This document shows, piece by piece, positions 53,224 to 62,006 of a stretch of 64,000 nt of DNA (position 1 is its first letter; each line of letters starts with the position of its first letter). The DNA comes from Faecalicatena contorta (GTDB lineage Bacteria; Bacillota; Clostridia; Lachnospirales; Lachnospiraceae), in NCBI RefSeq assembly GCF_021531975.1, contig NZ_JAFBIY010000001.1, positions 248,001-312,000 on the forward strand, read 5' to 3'. The notes beneath the pieces were generated by a model. That model did no database searches. It was not told where the DNA came from and saw nothing but the letters and a program-made list of their open reading frames with translations. A program made the translations under genes and the position numbers.

Positions 53224-53927
53224 TGTTCAAAGATAAAGTTGTGGCAGTGACCGGAGGAGCAAATGGGATTGGGAAAGTGATTGCGGAGGAGTTTCGAAAA
53301 AATGGCGCAGTTGTCTGCGTGATAGATAAAGAGGAAAATGATTATTTTACCGGCGATATTTCTTCTAAGGAAACGCTGGAAGCATTTGCAGAAAAGGTGC
53401 TTAATGATTACGGACATATCGATTATCTGATCAACAATGCACTTCCGATCATGCGGGGCATTTCTACATGTACATATGAGGAATTTGAGTATGCACTTAA
53501 GGTCGGAGTGACAGCTCCATTTTATCTGTCCAAGTTATTTGCACCACATTTTGCGAAGGGTGCGGTGATCGTTAATATTTCTTCCTCCAGAGACCGCATG
53601 AGCCAGCCGCAGACAGAGAGCTACACGGCCGCAAAGGGCGGGATTGCGGCACTTACACATGCGCTGGCCGTAAGCCTTGCCGGCAGAGTACGGGTAAATT
53701 CTGTTTCACCGGGCTGGATCGACACGGCATACACCGTATACGAAGGCCCAGATGCCACTCAGCAGCCGGTGCACAGAGTAGGAAATCCCATGGATATCGC
53801 TAACATGGTACTGTATCTGTGTTCGGAAAAAGCAGGCTTCATAACAGGTGAAAACATCTGCATCGACGGTGGCATGACAAAGCAGATGATCTACCATGAT
53901 GATTGTGGCTGGAGCTATGAGGGATAA
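53223..53927 (+). CDS. Short-chain dehydrogenase/reductase
   Basis: A 234-residue classical SDR. The dinucleotide-binding motif VTGGANGIGK lies near residue 11, NNA near 77, the catalytic Ser in VNISSSRDR, and YxxxK in SYTAAKGGIAAL near 137-141. INIDGG-type CIDGGMTKQMIYHDD is at the end. The substrate is unknown. Its first base overlaps the deacylase stop, and the Crp-like gene starts 3 bp after its end, so co-transcription is likely. Confidence 0.9.
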   Translation: MFKDKVVAVTGGANGIGKVIAEEFRKNGAVVCVIDKEENDYFTGDISSKETLEAFAEKVLNDYGHIDYLINNALPIMRGISTCTYEEFEYALKVGVTAPFYLSKLFAPHFAKGAVIVNISSSRDRMSQPQTESYTAAKGGIAALTHALAVSLAGRVRVNSVSPGWIDTAYTVYEGPDATQQPVHRVGNPMDIANMVLYLCSEKAGFITGENICIDGGMTKQMIYHDDCGWSYEG

Positions 53928-53930
53928 AAT

Positions 53931-54599
53931 ATGGATCAGTATAGAGAGTTATATGATTGCTTTTTGTTCCGTGATATGGAAAAAGAAAAAGTCGATTCTG
54001 TCGTTCGGCGTTTGGATGGCAGAATAAGAAATTACCAGAAAAAAGAAATCGTGATCTGCGAGGAAGACCCGGTTCATGAAATTGGTATTCTTCTTTCCGG
54101 TGAGATATGCAAGGTACAGTATTTCCCGGATGGAACAGAACAGATGGTGCAGAAGCTTCAGAAGTCTTACATGGTAGGTCTGGAGATAGCAGTCAGCTTA
54201 AAAAAGACAAGCCCGTACAGTATGTATGCTTCCCAGCCATCTACTGTTTACTGGTTCCCAGTAAAATATATCGAGGAATCAGGCGTACTTGAAGAATCCG
54301 AAAGAATCTTTCTCTATCAACGGATTGGCCATTTCCTCGCCAATGAAGATATCCGAAAGTATCGTAAGATAGAGATATTATCATCCAGAAGTGTACGGGA
54401 AAAGATAGAGAAATACCTGAAGATACAAAAAATCCGCTATCAGAGCGATGAATTCGACATCGAATTTAACCGGGAACAACTCGCCAGTTATCTCGGACTG
54501 AACCGGAGCGTACTGTCCCATGAGTTAAAAAAGATGGAGAAGGAAGGGCTGTTGAAAGTAAGGAAGAATCATTTTATTCTATTCCTGACCAATCGCTGA
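53931..54599 (+). CDS. Crp/Fnr family transcriptional regulator
   Basis: A 222-residue regulator. The cyclic-nucleotide-type sensor domain shows VICEEDPVHEIGILLSGEIC near 39-58 and a dimer helix, and the C-terminal winged helix shows FNREQLASYLGLNRSVLSHE near 180-199. It lacks the N-terminal cysteines of oxygen-sensing Fnr. The next genes are for molybdenum cofactor and purine use; an inverted repeat AAGTTG-N6-CAACTT at 54857-54874 before them is a possible target. Confidence 0.87.
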   Translation: MDQYRELYDCFLFRDMEKEKVDSVVRRLDGRIRNYQKKEIVICEEDPVHEIGILLSGEICKVQYFPDGTEQMVQKLQKSYMVGLEIAVSLKKTSPYSMYASQPSTVYWFPVKYIEESGVLEESERIFLYQRIGHFLANEDIRKYRKIEILSSRSVREKIEKYLKIQKIRYQSDEFDIEFNREQLASYLGLNRSVLSHELKKMEKEGLLKVRKNHFILFLTNR

Positions 54600-54754
54600 C
54601 AATCCATAACTGCAAAAAGGACAAAGCAGAGCAGACAACAGATAGATTCGGGGAGAACTCTTTATGAGTTCATCCCCTCAGCTATCTTCTCGCCTTGTAC
54701 TCGAAGTACAAGCCTCGGTCTGTATGCTTTGTCCTTTTTGTAGTAACGGATTGT
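54599..54754 (+). repeat. Cruciform or MITE-like element (156 bp)
   Basis: The ends form a long imperfect inverted repeat of about 38 bases (ACAATCC...GGACAAAGCA at left; TGCTTTGTCC...GGATTGT at right). Inside are two more hairpins: GGGGA-GAACTC/GAGTTC-ATCCCC (54650-54677) and CTTGTACT/AGTACAAG (54694-54712). The shape is a three-armed structure. It could be a MITE-type repeat, a structured RNA or an elaborate terminator for the regulator gene that ends at its first base. No gene lies in 54600-54929. Confidence 0.6.
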
Positions 54755-54856
54755 AGCGCTCTTCCACGGAAATAGAAACATTCACACTTCCTTTCACAAC
54801 CTGTTCTTCTAATGAAGCAAATTCTACAATAATAATTCAAAGAAGAATGTAAAAGA

Positions 54857-54888
54857 AAGTTGCCCAGACAACTTATAATATATAATAT
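54857..54888 (+). promoter_or_regulatory. Promoter and operator-like repeat of the molybdenum cluster
   Basis: AAGTT-GCCCAGAC-AACTT (AAGTTG, 6 bases, CAACTT; 54857-54874) is a perfect 6-bp inverted repeat that overlaps a -35 TTGCCC (54860-54865). A -10 TAATAT lies at 54883-54888 after 17 bp. The site is symmetric like Crp/Fnr operators but does not match the Fnr consensus. Confidence 0.45.
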
Positions 54889-54929
54889 TCCTGTTATACT
54901 CTATAGAGCATAGAAGGGAAGGATTGCAA

Positions 54930-55952
54930 ATGAAGCTGATGAAAACGCAGGATGCTGTCGGTCAGGTGTTATGCCATGATATCACGCAGATCATAAAGGG
55001 TGTTACGAAGGATGCTGTGTTCCGGAAGGGACATGTAGTGACGGAAGAGGATATACCGGTTCTTCTGTCAATGGGAAAGGATCATCTTTATATCTGGGAG
55101 AAGGATGAGAATATGCTGCATGAAAATGATGCAGCGTTGATTCTTTATGATATTTGTAAGAATCAATATATGCGTCCGTCAGAGATCAAGGAGGGCAAGA
55201 TTGAACTGATTGCCGAATGTGACGGGCTTTTGAAGGTGGACACAGAGAAGTTAAATAAGGTTAATGCGCTAGGAGAGATGATGATCGCCAGTCGTCATGG
55301 AAATTTTCCGGTAAAGGCGGGAGACAAGATCGCGGGGACGAGAATTATCCCACTGGTCATAGAAAAAGAGAAAATGGAACGGGCAAAAGAGATTGGAGGA
55401 GGAATACCGATATTTGAGATCAGGCCTTTTGAGAAGAAGAAGGTCGGGATCGTAACAACGGGAAACGAAGTGTTCTATGGAAGGATTCAGGATACTTTTA
55501 CACCGGTCATAGAAGAAAAATTAGCGGAATATGATGTGGAAATTATCGGGCATGAAATCAGTGATGATAACCATGAGCATATTACGCGGTGTATAGAGAA
55601 AATGTTGGCCCAGGGTGCAGATATGATTATCTGTACCGGAGGGATGAGTGTGGATCCGGATGACCGTACACCCCTTGCAATTCGTAATACGGGAGCAAAT
55701 ATTGTGAGCTATGGAGCGCCGGTACTGCCGGGAGCCATGTTTCTTCTGGCTTATTATGGAGAGCGCAAGATACCGATCATGGGACTGCCGGGCTGTGTGA
55801 TGTACGCAAAGAGGACGATATTTGATCTGGTACTGCCAAGAGTAATGGCGGGCGAAGTCCTTGATAAGACGGATCTGAATGTCCTGGGCGAAGGTGGTCT
55901 TTGCCTGTCCTGCCCGGTCTGTACGTTCCCAAACTGTGGATTTGGAAAGTAG
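54930..55952 (+). CDS. Molybdopterin-binding MoeA/MogA-like protein with Cys-rich tail
   Basis: A 340-residue protein. After an N-terminal MoeA-like region comes a molybdopterin-binding domain with KKVGIVTTGNEVFYGRIQD, IICTGGMSVDPDDRTP and IPIMGLPGCVMYAKRT. The last 20 residues carry CLSCPVCTFPNCGFGK, four cysteines that could hold a metal. It probably takes part in molybdate insertion or cofactor transfer. ATG 54930 follows GGGAAGGA. It heads a same-strand cluster that runs to the window end. Confidence 0.85.
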   Translation: MKLMKTQDAVGQVLCHDITQIIKGVTKDAVFRKGHVVTEEDIPVLLSMGKDHLYIWEKDENMLHENDAALILYDICKNQYMRPSEIKEGKIELIAECDGLLKVDTEKLNKVNALGEMMIASRHGNFPVKAGDKIAGTRIIPLVIEKEKMERAKEIGGGIPIFEIRPFEKKKVGIVTTGNEVFYGRIQDTFTPVIEEKLAEYDVEIIGHEISDDNHEHITRCIEKMLAQGADMIICTGGMSVDPDDRTPLAIRNTGANIVSYGAPVLPGAMFLLAYYGERKIPIMGLPGCVMYAKRTIFDLVLPRVMAGEVLDKTDLNVLGEGGLCLSCPVCTFPNCGFGK

Positions 55953-55962
55953 GGGGGAGCGG

Positions 55963-57018
55963 ATGACAGGATTTTATCATGCAATAGAACAATTGAATCC
56001 CAATCAGCAAAATATGGCACTGACGGTACTGCCGGGAGAGCATTTTGGTGAGAAAGCACTTATGTCTGATCATAAGATTGTATGGGAATCTGCAGAGAAT
56101 GGTTTTTTCACCCTACACAGAGAAGAAATTGAAAAGATCTCTGACGGGGGACGTCTGGTGATCGGGGAACAGGAAGTGTTCTGTGAAATCATCGGACAGG
56201 AGAAGAAACTGGTCATTTGTGGAGGCGGGCATGTCTCGATACCAATCATTCAGATGGGGAAAATGTGCGGTTTCCGTGTTACCGTACTGGAAGACCGGCC
56301 GCAGTTTGCAGACAATGCCAGACGAGCAGGTGCCGTGGAAGTTATTTGTGAGCCTTTTTTAGAAGGCCTGAAGAAAATAGGGGGAGACGAAGATACATTC
56401 TTCGTTATTGTGACGAGAGGGCATCGCTTTGACCAGGTGTGTCTGGAAAGCATTGCGGGAAAAAAGCATGCTTATATCGGGATGTTGGGAAGCAGAAAGC
56501 GGGTGAAACTGGTCAGGGAATCTGTGATTGAAAAAGGTATAGACCCAGAAGTGGTTAATCGCATCTACTCTCCGATTGGTCTGGATATTGGTGCAGAGAC
56601 ACCGGAAGAGATCGCAGTTGCCATTATGGCGGAAATAATCGGAGTGAAGAATCAGAAGAAGCGGGACGGTGGTTATTCCAGAGAAATCCTGCAGGAGATA
56701 GGGAAAGAAAAGTACGATAACCCAGGAAATATAATCCTGGCTACCATTGTCGGACGAAAAGGCTCTGCTCCCAGGAAGGCCGGGACAAAGATGCTGGTTC
56801 TGCCGGAAGGGAAATGTATCGGCACAATCGGCGGTGGATGTGCAGAGGCAGAGATCTTTCATAAAGCACTGTATATGAGCCGCAGTGGTAAGACTGCTCC
56901 TTCACTGTGCCGTGTGGATATGACAGCGGCTGATGCGGAAGAGAAAGGCATGGTCTGTGGTGGGGTCATAGATGTATTGTTAGAAGTAATTGAAAAAGAG
57001 ACGGAGAAAAAAGTATGA
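55963..57018 (+). CDS. XdhC/CoxF family maturation factor with permuted domain order
   Basis: A 351-residue protein. A short N-terminal part leads to a Rossmann domain (KLVICGGGHVSIPIIQMGK near 85, YIGMLGSRKRVKLV near 175); an XdhC/CoxI domain follows at the C-terminus (TIVGRKGSAPRKAGTKMLVL, GTIGGGCAEAEI, CGGVIDVLLE). In usual XdhC proteins the CoxI part comes first. XdhC proteins sulfurate and insert the molybdenum cofactor into hydroxylases such as xanthine dehydrogenase. ATG 55963 follows GGGGGGAG. Its stop overlaps the modA start by 4 bp. Confidence 0.82.
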   Translation: MTGFYHAIEQLNPNQQNMALTVLPGEHFGEKALMSDHKIVWESAENGFFTLHREEIEKISDGGRLVIGEQEVFCEIIGQEKKLVICGGGHVSIPIIQMGKMCGFRVTVLEDRPQFADNARRAGAVEVICEPFLEGLKKIGGDEDTFFVIVTRGHRFDQVCLESIAGKKHAYIGMLGSRKRVKLVRESVIEKGIDPEVVNRIYSPIGLDIGAETPEEIAVAIMAEIIGVKNQKKRDGGYSREILQEIGKEKYDNPGNIILATIVGRKGSAPRKAGTKMLVLPEGKCIGTIGGGCAEAEIFHKALYMSRSGKTAPSLCRVDMTAADAEEKGMVCGGVIDVLLEVIEKETEKKV

Positions 57019-57890
57019 AAAGAATGAAAAAATGGATCAGTAGTTTGTTAGTGGTGGTTATGCTGTTTGTTTTGCTTAACGGCTGTTCCGGAAACACGCA
57101 AGAGCCGAAGGAAGAGGAAGGAACAGAAGCAGGGACAGAAACAGAGATTCAGGTATTTATTGCAGCCAGCTTAAATACCGTTATGACAGAACTTGCAGAA
57201 ATGTATAAAGAAGAACATCCGGAAGTTAAGATTACATTTAACGCAAATAGTTCCGGCACATTGCTGACACAGATTGAAGAAGGATACGAGTGTGATATCT
57301 TTTTCTCAGCAGCACAGAAGCAGATGGATCAGCTGGAAGCAGACGGACTTGTCGTAGATGGTACCAGAGCGAATGTTGTTAATAATCAGGTGGTCGTTAT
57401 TACACTGAAAGACAGCCAGACAAAGGTAACAGGACTTGAGAATATGAAAGATGCAGAAAGCATTGCCCTTGCAGGCGGAAGTGTACCGGTTGGAAAATAT
57501 ACGAGACAGGCACTTGTGAATCTTGGCATGCTGGAAGAGACAGAGGATGTGTCAGCCATTACGACAGAGCAGGTGTCCGAGGCACTTGGCAGCGTGGAGA
57601 TCAGTGAGCAGGACAATGTGAGTAAAGTGCTGGCAGCAGTAGTAGAAGGATCTTGTGAAGTGGGAACAACTTACTACTCAGATACATATGGATATGAAGA
57701 TGATATACAGATTCTGGAAACGGTAGGCTATGATCTCACTGGTAATGTTATCTATCCGGTTGCAAGAGTCGTAAATGAAGAAGCGGATGATGCACAGACT
57801 AAAGCGGCAGAGGATTTCCTTAGGTTCATTTTATCCGACGAGGCAAAAGCAGTATTTGAAGCATATTATTTTGACACAAATGTAGAGTAA
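57015..57890 (+). CDS. modA: Molybdate ABC transporter substrate-binding lipoprotein
   Basis: A 291-residue lipoprotein; the signal ends FVLLNGC with the lipidated Cys near 24. The ModA domain begins EIQVFIAASLNTVMTELAEM and continues with FNANSSGTLLTQIEEGYECD and FFSAAQKQMDQL. Ser and Ala residues in these strands bind the oxyanion. A late motif EVGTTYYSDTYGY is also typical. It is followed by modB and modC. It overlaps the XdhC-like gene by 4 bp, tying molybdate uptake to enzyme maturation. Confidence 0.93.
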   Translation: MKRMKKWISSLLVVVMLFVLLNGCSGNTQEPKEEEGTEAGTETEIQVFIAASLNTVMTELAEMYKEEHPEVKITFNANSSGTLLTQIEEGYECDIFFSAAQKQMDQLEADGLVVDGTRANVVNNQVVVITLKDSQTKVTGLENMKDAESIALAGGSVPVGKYTRQALVNLGMLEETEDVSAITTEQVSEALGSVEISEQDNVSKVLAAVVEGSCEVGTTYYSDTYGYEDDIQILETVGYDLTGNVIYPVARVVNEEADDAQTKAAEDFLRFILSDEAKAVFEAYYFDTNVE

Positions 57891-57921
57891 GAGCAGGGAA
57901 AGGTAAGCAGGAAGGAAAGAG

Positions 57922-58617
57922 ATGGCAGAGATCATGCAGAATCTGGACTGGAGTCCACTGATTATTTCATTAAAAACAGGAATCGTAGCGACGGTTATTT
58001 CGTTTTTTCTGGGTATCTTTGCTGCCAGAAAGGTGATAAAGATGCCCGCCGGCAGGAAAGCATTCATAGATGGAATACTGACGCTTCCCATGGTTCTTCC
58101 GCCTACGGTTGCAGGTTTTTTCCTGCTTCTGATATTCAGCAGGAGAAGGCCGGTTGGCATTTTCCTGTATGAGAATTTTGATATTAAGGTCGTGCAGACC
58201 TGGCTTGGCTGTATCATCGCGGCGACAGTGATAGCATTTCCGCTGATGTACCGGAATGCAAGAGCGGCTTTTGAGCAGGTTGACGCGAACCTGGTCTATG
58301 CAGGAAGAACACTTGGGATGTCGGAAATGAAGATATTCTGGAAGGTAGTCGTCCCGGCTGCCGGTCCGGGTATTGCATCCGGAACGATCCTTACTTTTGC
58401 GAGAGCATTGGGAGAATATGGCGCCACATCCATGCTTGCAGGAAATATCCCGGGTAAAACGGGAACGATTTCGCAGAAGATCGCGATGGTCATGCAGGAT
58501 GGAGATTATGTGACGGCAGGAATCTGGGCCCTGATCGTGATCATTATTGCCCTTGTGATTATTGTGCTGATGAATTTATTTTCTGCAAAGAAAATGAAGC
58601 ACGTAAAGCGGTGGTAG
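57922..58617 (+). CDS. modB: Molybdate ABC transporter permease
   Basis: A 231-residue permease with about five membrane helices. The early LIISLKTGIVATVISFFLGI and GILTLPMVLPPTVAGFFLL are typical of ModB, and the EAA loop ARTLGMSEMKIFWKVVVP-like segment (YAGRTLGMSEMKIFWK) is near 130. It forms the channel with ModA and ModC. GGAAGGAAAGAG precedes the ATG. Confidence 0.94.
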   Translation: MAEIMQNLDWSPLIISLKTGIVATVISFFLGIFAARKVIKMPAGRKAFIDGILTLPMVLPPTVAGFFLLLIFSRRRPVGIFLYENFDIKVVQTWLGCIIAATVIAFPLMYRNARAAFEQVDANLVYAGRTLGMSEMKIFWKVVVPAAGPGIASGTILTFARALGEYGATSMLAGNIPGKTGTISQKIAMVMQDGDYVTAGIWALIVIIIALVIIVLMNLFSAKKMKHVKRW

Positions 58618-58633
58618 AAAAGGAGTGTACGCA

Positions 58634-59722
58634 GTGGGAATAACGATTGATATTAAGAAGAGGATCGGAGATTTTCATCTGGACGTCCGGTATCAGAGTT
58701 CTGCCTCACGCATTGGTATTCTCGGGGCATCCGGATGTGGAAAGAGTATGACGCTCAAATGTATTGCAGGTATTGAGATGCCAGATGAAGGCGAAATCGT
58801 TATCCGGGACAGGGTAGTCTACTCCTCCGGACAGAAAATTCATATCCGGCCACAGCAGAGAAATATCGGATATCTGTTCCAGAATTATGCACTTTTTCCG
58901 ACCATGAGTGTGGCAAAAAATATCGAAGCAGGACTAAAGGGTACGAAGCAGGAAAAGAAGGAAAGAGTGCAGGAGATGATCCGGACCTTCCGACTTACAG
59001 GTCTGGAGGACCGTCTGCCGGGAGAACTGTCCGGTGGACAGCAGCAGAGAGCTGCGCTTGCGAGAATCATGGCGTATGAGCCGGAAGTGATTCTCTTGGA
59101 CGAGCCATTCTCTGCTATGGACATGTTTTTGAAAGAGAAGCTTCAGCAGGAACTTGAGGAAATGTTGCGGGATTATCCGGGAACGGTTATCCTGGTATCT
59201 CATGACCGTGACGAGATCTACCGGTTCAGCGCAGAACTCCTCGTGATGGATCAGGGAAAGGTTGTAACGAGCGGAAAAACAAAGGAAATATTCAGGTCGC
59301 CGGGAAGCCGGGCGGCCGCGAGACTGACGGGGTGCAAGAATTTCTCACGGGCAGAGAGACTGAATGCACATACATTAAAAGCACTGGACTGGGGGATATT
59401 GCTTAAGACAAAGAGAGAGATACCGGAAAATATTACTGACGTTGGCTTTCGGGCGCATGAATTTGTGCCGGTCTGGGGCGGACGAAAGGAAAACTGTATC
59501 AGAGTGCAGGTTGCCGGATGTGCGCAGTTGCCCTTTGAAAAGAATTATTACCTGAAACCGGAGACGGGAAATCAGAATGCAGAGAATATCTGCTGGTTTT
59601 TGCAGAAGGATAAATGGGGCATACTGGAGGAAAAAGGCATGCCGCAGTACCTGCAATTTCCTGAAGAACATTTGCTGTTCTTGTCAGATGATTGTTTACA
59701 AGAAAACTGTAAGCTGTTATAA
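58634..59722 (+). CDS. modC: Molybdate ABC transporter ATP-binding protein
   Basis: A 362-residue ATPase. Walker A GASGCGKSMT lies near residue 30, signature ELSGGQQQRAALARI near 128, Walker B EVILLDEPFSAMD near 147, and switch VSHDRDEIYRF. After the ATPase domain an extension of about 110 residues resembles the regulatory part of ModC/MolC relatives but has no clear TOBE motif. I chose GTG 58634 after AAGGAG; an upstream GTG at 58625 is too close to it. Confidence 0.92.
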   Translation: MGITIDIKKRIGDFHLDVRYQSSASRIGILGASGCGKSMTLKCIAGIEMPDEGEIVIRDRVVYSSGQKIHIRPQQRNIGYLFQNYALFPTMSVAKNIEAGLKGTKQEKKERVQEMIRTFRLTGLEDRLPGELSGGQQQRAALARIMAYEPEVILLDEPFSAMDMFLKEKLQQELEEMLRDYPGTVILVSHDRDEIYRFSAELLVMDQGKVVTSGKTKEIFRSPGSRAAARLTGCKNFSRAERLNAHTLKALDWGILLKTKREIPENITDVGFRAHEFVPVWGGRKENCIRVQVAGCAQLPFEKNYYLKPETGNQNAENICWFLQKDKWGILEEKGMPQYLQFPEEHLLFLSDDCLQENCKLL

Positions 59723-59760
59723 TTTTGTTCAAATAAGTATAAAAGGAAGAACAAAATACC

Positions 59761-60342
59761 ATGGAACTTTTAAAAGAACGAATTCGAAAAGATGGCATCA
59801 TTAAGCCGGGGAATGTACTGAAGGTAGACAGCTTTCTCAATCATCAGATGGATATTCAGTTGTTTAATGAGATTGGAAAGGAATTTAAACGGCGTTTTGC
59901 AGATGTGAAGGTAGACAGGATCCTTACAATTGAGGCATCCGGTATCGGAATCGCAGCCATTGTGGCACAGTATTTTGACTGTCCGGTTGTATTTGCCAAG
60001 AAGACACAGTCCATTAATCTGGATGGAACGATGTTGTCTACACAGATCGAGTCATTTACACATAAGCGAACATATGAAGTAATCGTTGCCAGCCGTTTTA
60101 TAAATCCGGGAGAGAATGTTCTTGTAATTGATGATTTTATGGCAAATGGATGTGCTGCGCTTGGACTTATCGATCTGATCAAATCTGCCCATGCAAATGT
60201 TGTCGGTGTCGGTATCGTAATTGAGAAGGGCTTCCAGCAGGGAGGCGCAATGCTCAGAGAGCAGGGACTTCGTGTAGAATCTCTGGCGATCGTTGATGAT
60301 ATGGATGCTGATACACAGAGTATTACATTCCGCGAAAGTTAA
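59761..60342 (+). CDS. xpt: Xanthine phosphoribosyltransferase
   Basis: A 193-residue enzyme that converts xanthine and PRPP to XMP. It starts [20 protein letters not shown] as in the family, with [18 protein letters not shown] in the middle and PRPP-binding motif [17 protein letters not shown] near 119-135. No purine riboswitch fits in the 38-bp gap upstream. It lies between modC and yqeC-yqeB, linking purine salvage to the molybdenum hydroxylase genes, and produces the XMP used by GuaA. Confidence 0.95.
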   Translation: MELLKERIRKDGIIKPGNVLKVDSFLNHQMDIQLFNEIGKEFKRRFADVKVDRILTIEASGIGIAAIVAQYFDCPVVFAKKTQSINLDGTMLSTQIESFTHKRTYEVIVASRFINPGENVLVIDDFMANGCAALGLIDLIKSAHANVVGVGIVIEKGFQQGGAMLREQGLRVESLAIVDDMDADTQSITFRES

Positions 60343-60432
60343 GCATATTTTTTGGAATAGAGATTATTTTACAGGTGGGCAGGAGATGTCCGCCTGTATT
60401 TGTGTGCATGAAAACAGAGAGGAATCTGGAAG

Positions 60433-61932
60433 ATGAAAGTGATAAAAGGAGATTTTCCATTTTTAAAAGAGCGGGGACATGTGATTGCTCTTGTGGGTGC
60501 CGGCGGGAAAACAACGCTTATGTATGCGCTTGCAGAGGCTTTTGCCGGAAATGGCATGAACGTGCTTGTTACAACCACAACCCATATCTTAAGACCAGAG
60601 CAAAGATATGGGGCGGAAAATGAAGAGGAAGTGAAGAAGCTGTGGCAGCAGGGCATATATGCAGTTGTAGGAGAGCCCTGCGAAAATGGAAAGTTAAAAG
60701 CAGTTCCGGAAGAGAAGTTGTCTTCCTATATGCAAATGGCCGATATTGTCCTTGTGGAAGCTGACGGAGCCAAAAGGAAACCGTGCAAGGTACCTGCGGT
60801 ACATGAACCGGTGATTCCTCCAGAATGTGATATTGTCATTGGAGTCATGGGTATGGACGCACTGGGAAAACCCCTTAAAGAGGTCTGTTTCCGTAAAGAG
60901 GAAGCAGAAGAGCTTCTGCACATTTCGTCTGCAGAGCATTTGCGTCCGGAGCATATGGCCCGTATTCTTTCGTCGCCGGAGGGGACGAGAAAGCTTGTAG
61001 ATGGCAGAGAGTATTATGTTGTCCTTAACAAATGTGATACCAGAGAACGCATGCAGGCAGGAGAGCAGGTCGCAGCTCTTTTGAAAGAACAGGGAATACA
61101 CAGAGTTGTTCTTACAGACTGTACGGAGAAACTCATTGTTGTTCGTGGCGGGGGTGATCTTGCAACCGGAACGATCCATCGACTGTGGTCCGCAGGTCTC
61201 CCGGTGCTGGTGCTGGAGACGCAGCATCCTGCGGCAATCCGACGGAAGGTGTCGATATGTGAGGCGGTCTATGACGGGAAGACAGTGGTAGATGGTATGC
61301 AGGGCGTTTGGATTCGGCATTGTTCTGAGGCGAAAGAAATCATCGCCCAGGGAAAGGTACCTGTTCTTGTTGATCCCCAGGGCGACTCGATAGAAAAGCT
61401 TCGTCCATCTGTAGTCATTGATGCCATTCTTGCCAAGAAAAATCTTGGCACAAAGAAGGATATGGCACCTCTTACAATCGCACTCGGTCCGGGATTTGAA
61501 GCGGGCAGGGATGTGGACGTTGTGATCGAGACAATGCGGGGGCATGATCTGGGAAGAGTGATCCGAGCCGGAAGTGCTCTGCCGGATACCGGAATACCGG
61601 GAATGGTCGGTGGCTATACGAAAGAGCGCGTTATTCATGCAGAGACAGCAGGAAAGTTTCATCATATCTGTAAGATCGGTGATCTTGTAGAGGCAGGACA
61701 GGAAATCGCACACATTGAAAGAGAGGACGGCAGTATCTGTCCGGTATGTGCGGCGATTCCGGGTATCCTTCGTGGAATTATAAAGGAAGGCTATCTGGTT
61801 ACAGAGGGGTTAAAGATAGCGGATATTGATCCGCGCCAAGAAGAACAGGAGAATTGCTTTACCATTTCTGACAAGGCCAGATGTATCGCAGGGAGTGTTC
61901 TGGAAGTCATAATCCCACATTATGATTGGTAA
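60433..61932 (+). CDS. yqeC-yqeB: YqeC-YqeB fusion, selenium-dependent molybdenum hydroxylase cofactor proteins
   Basis: A 499-residue protein made of two families that are usually separate. Residues 1-225 match YqeC: a P-loop VALVGAGGKTTLMYALAEAF-type start (ALVGAGGKTT near 20) with VLVTTTTHI and VLVEADGAKRKPCK. Residues about 234-499 match YqeB: IVVRGGGDLATGTIHRLW, LETQHPAAIRRKV and GPGFEAGRDVDVVIETMRG. Both serve maturation of selenium-dependent molybdenum hydroxylases in Clostridia and Enterococcus. The frame is continuous through the join. The start follows a weak GGAAG. Confidence 0.9.
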   Translation: MKVIKGDFPFLKERGHVIALVGAGGKTTLMYALAEAFAGNGMNVLVTTTTHILRPEQRYGAENEEEVKKLWQQGIYAVVGEPCENGKLKAVPEEKLSSYMQMADIVLVEADGAKRKPCKVPAVHEPVIPPECDIVIGVMGMDALGKPLKEVCFRKEEAEELLHISSAEHLRPEHMARILSSPEGTRKLVDGREYYVVLNKCDTRERMQAGEQVAALLKEQGIHRVVLTDCTEKLIVVRGGGDLATGTIHRLWSAGLPVLVLETQHPAAIRRKVSICEAVYDGKTVVDGMQGVWIRHCSEAKEIIAQGKVPVLVDPQGDSIEKLRPSVVIDAILAKKNLGTKKDMAPLTIALGPGFEAGRDVDVVIETMRGHDLGRVIRAGSALPDTGIPGMVGGYTKERVIHAETAGKFHHICKIGDLVEAGQEIAHIEREDGSICPVCAAIPGILRGIIKEGYLVTEGLKIADIDPRQEEQENCFTISDKARCIAGSVLEVIIPHYDW

Positions 61933-62006
61933 AACCGGGCGTTTTCTGATATACTGTGAACTGTAAAACAGAATGAGAGAAATCCGAAGGAGGAAATAGA
62001 AAAATT

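Noticed and set aside
54755-54929. Molybdenum cofactor riboswitch before the molybdopterin-binding gene
   Set aside because: I could not find the conserved stem and internal loop pattern; only a promoter and a short inverted repeat are visible.
59723-59760. Purine riboswitch before xpt
   Set aside because: The gap is only 38 bp, too short for the aptamer, and no conserved purine-aptamer segments are present there or before the NCS2 permease.
60694-61713. Opposite-strand open frame over yqeC-yqeB (339 codons)
   Set aside because: It is antisense to a clearly conserved gene and has Cys/His-rich random composition.
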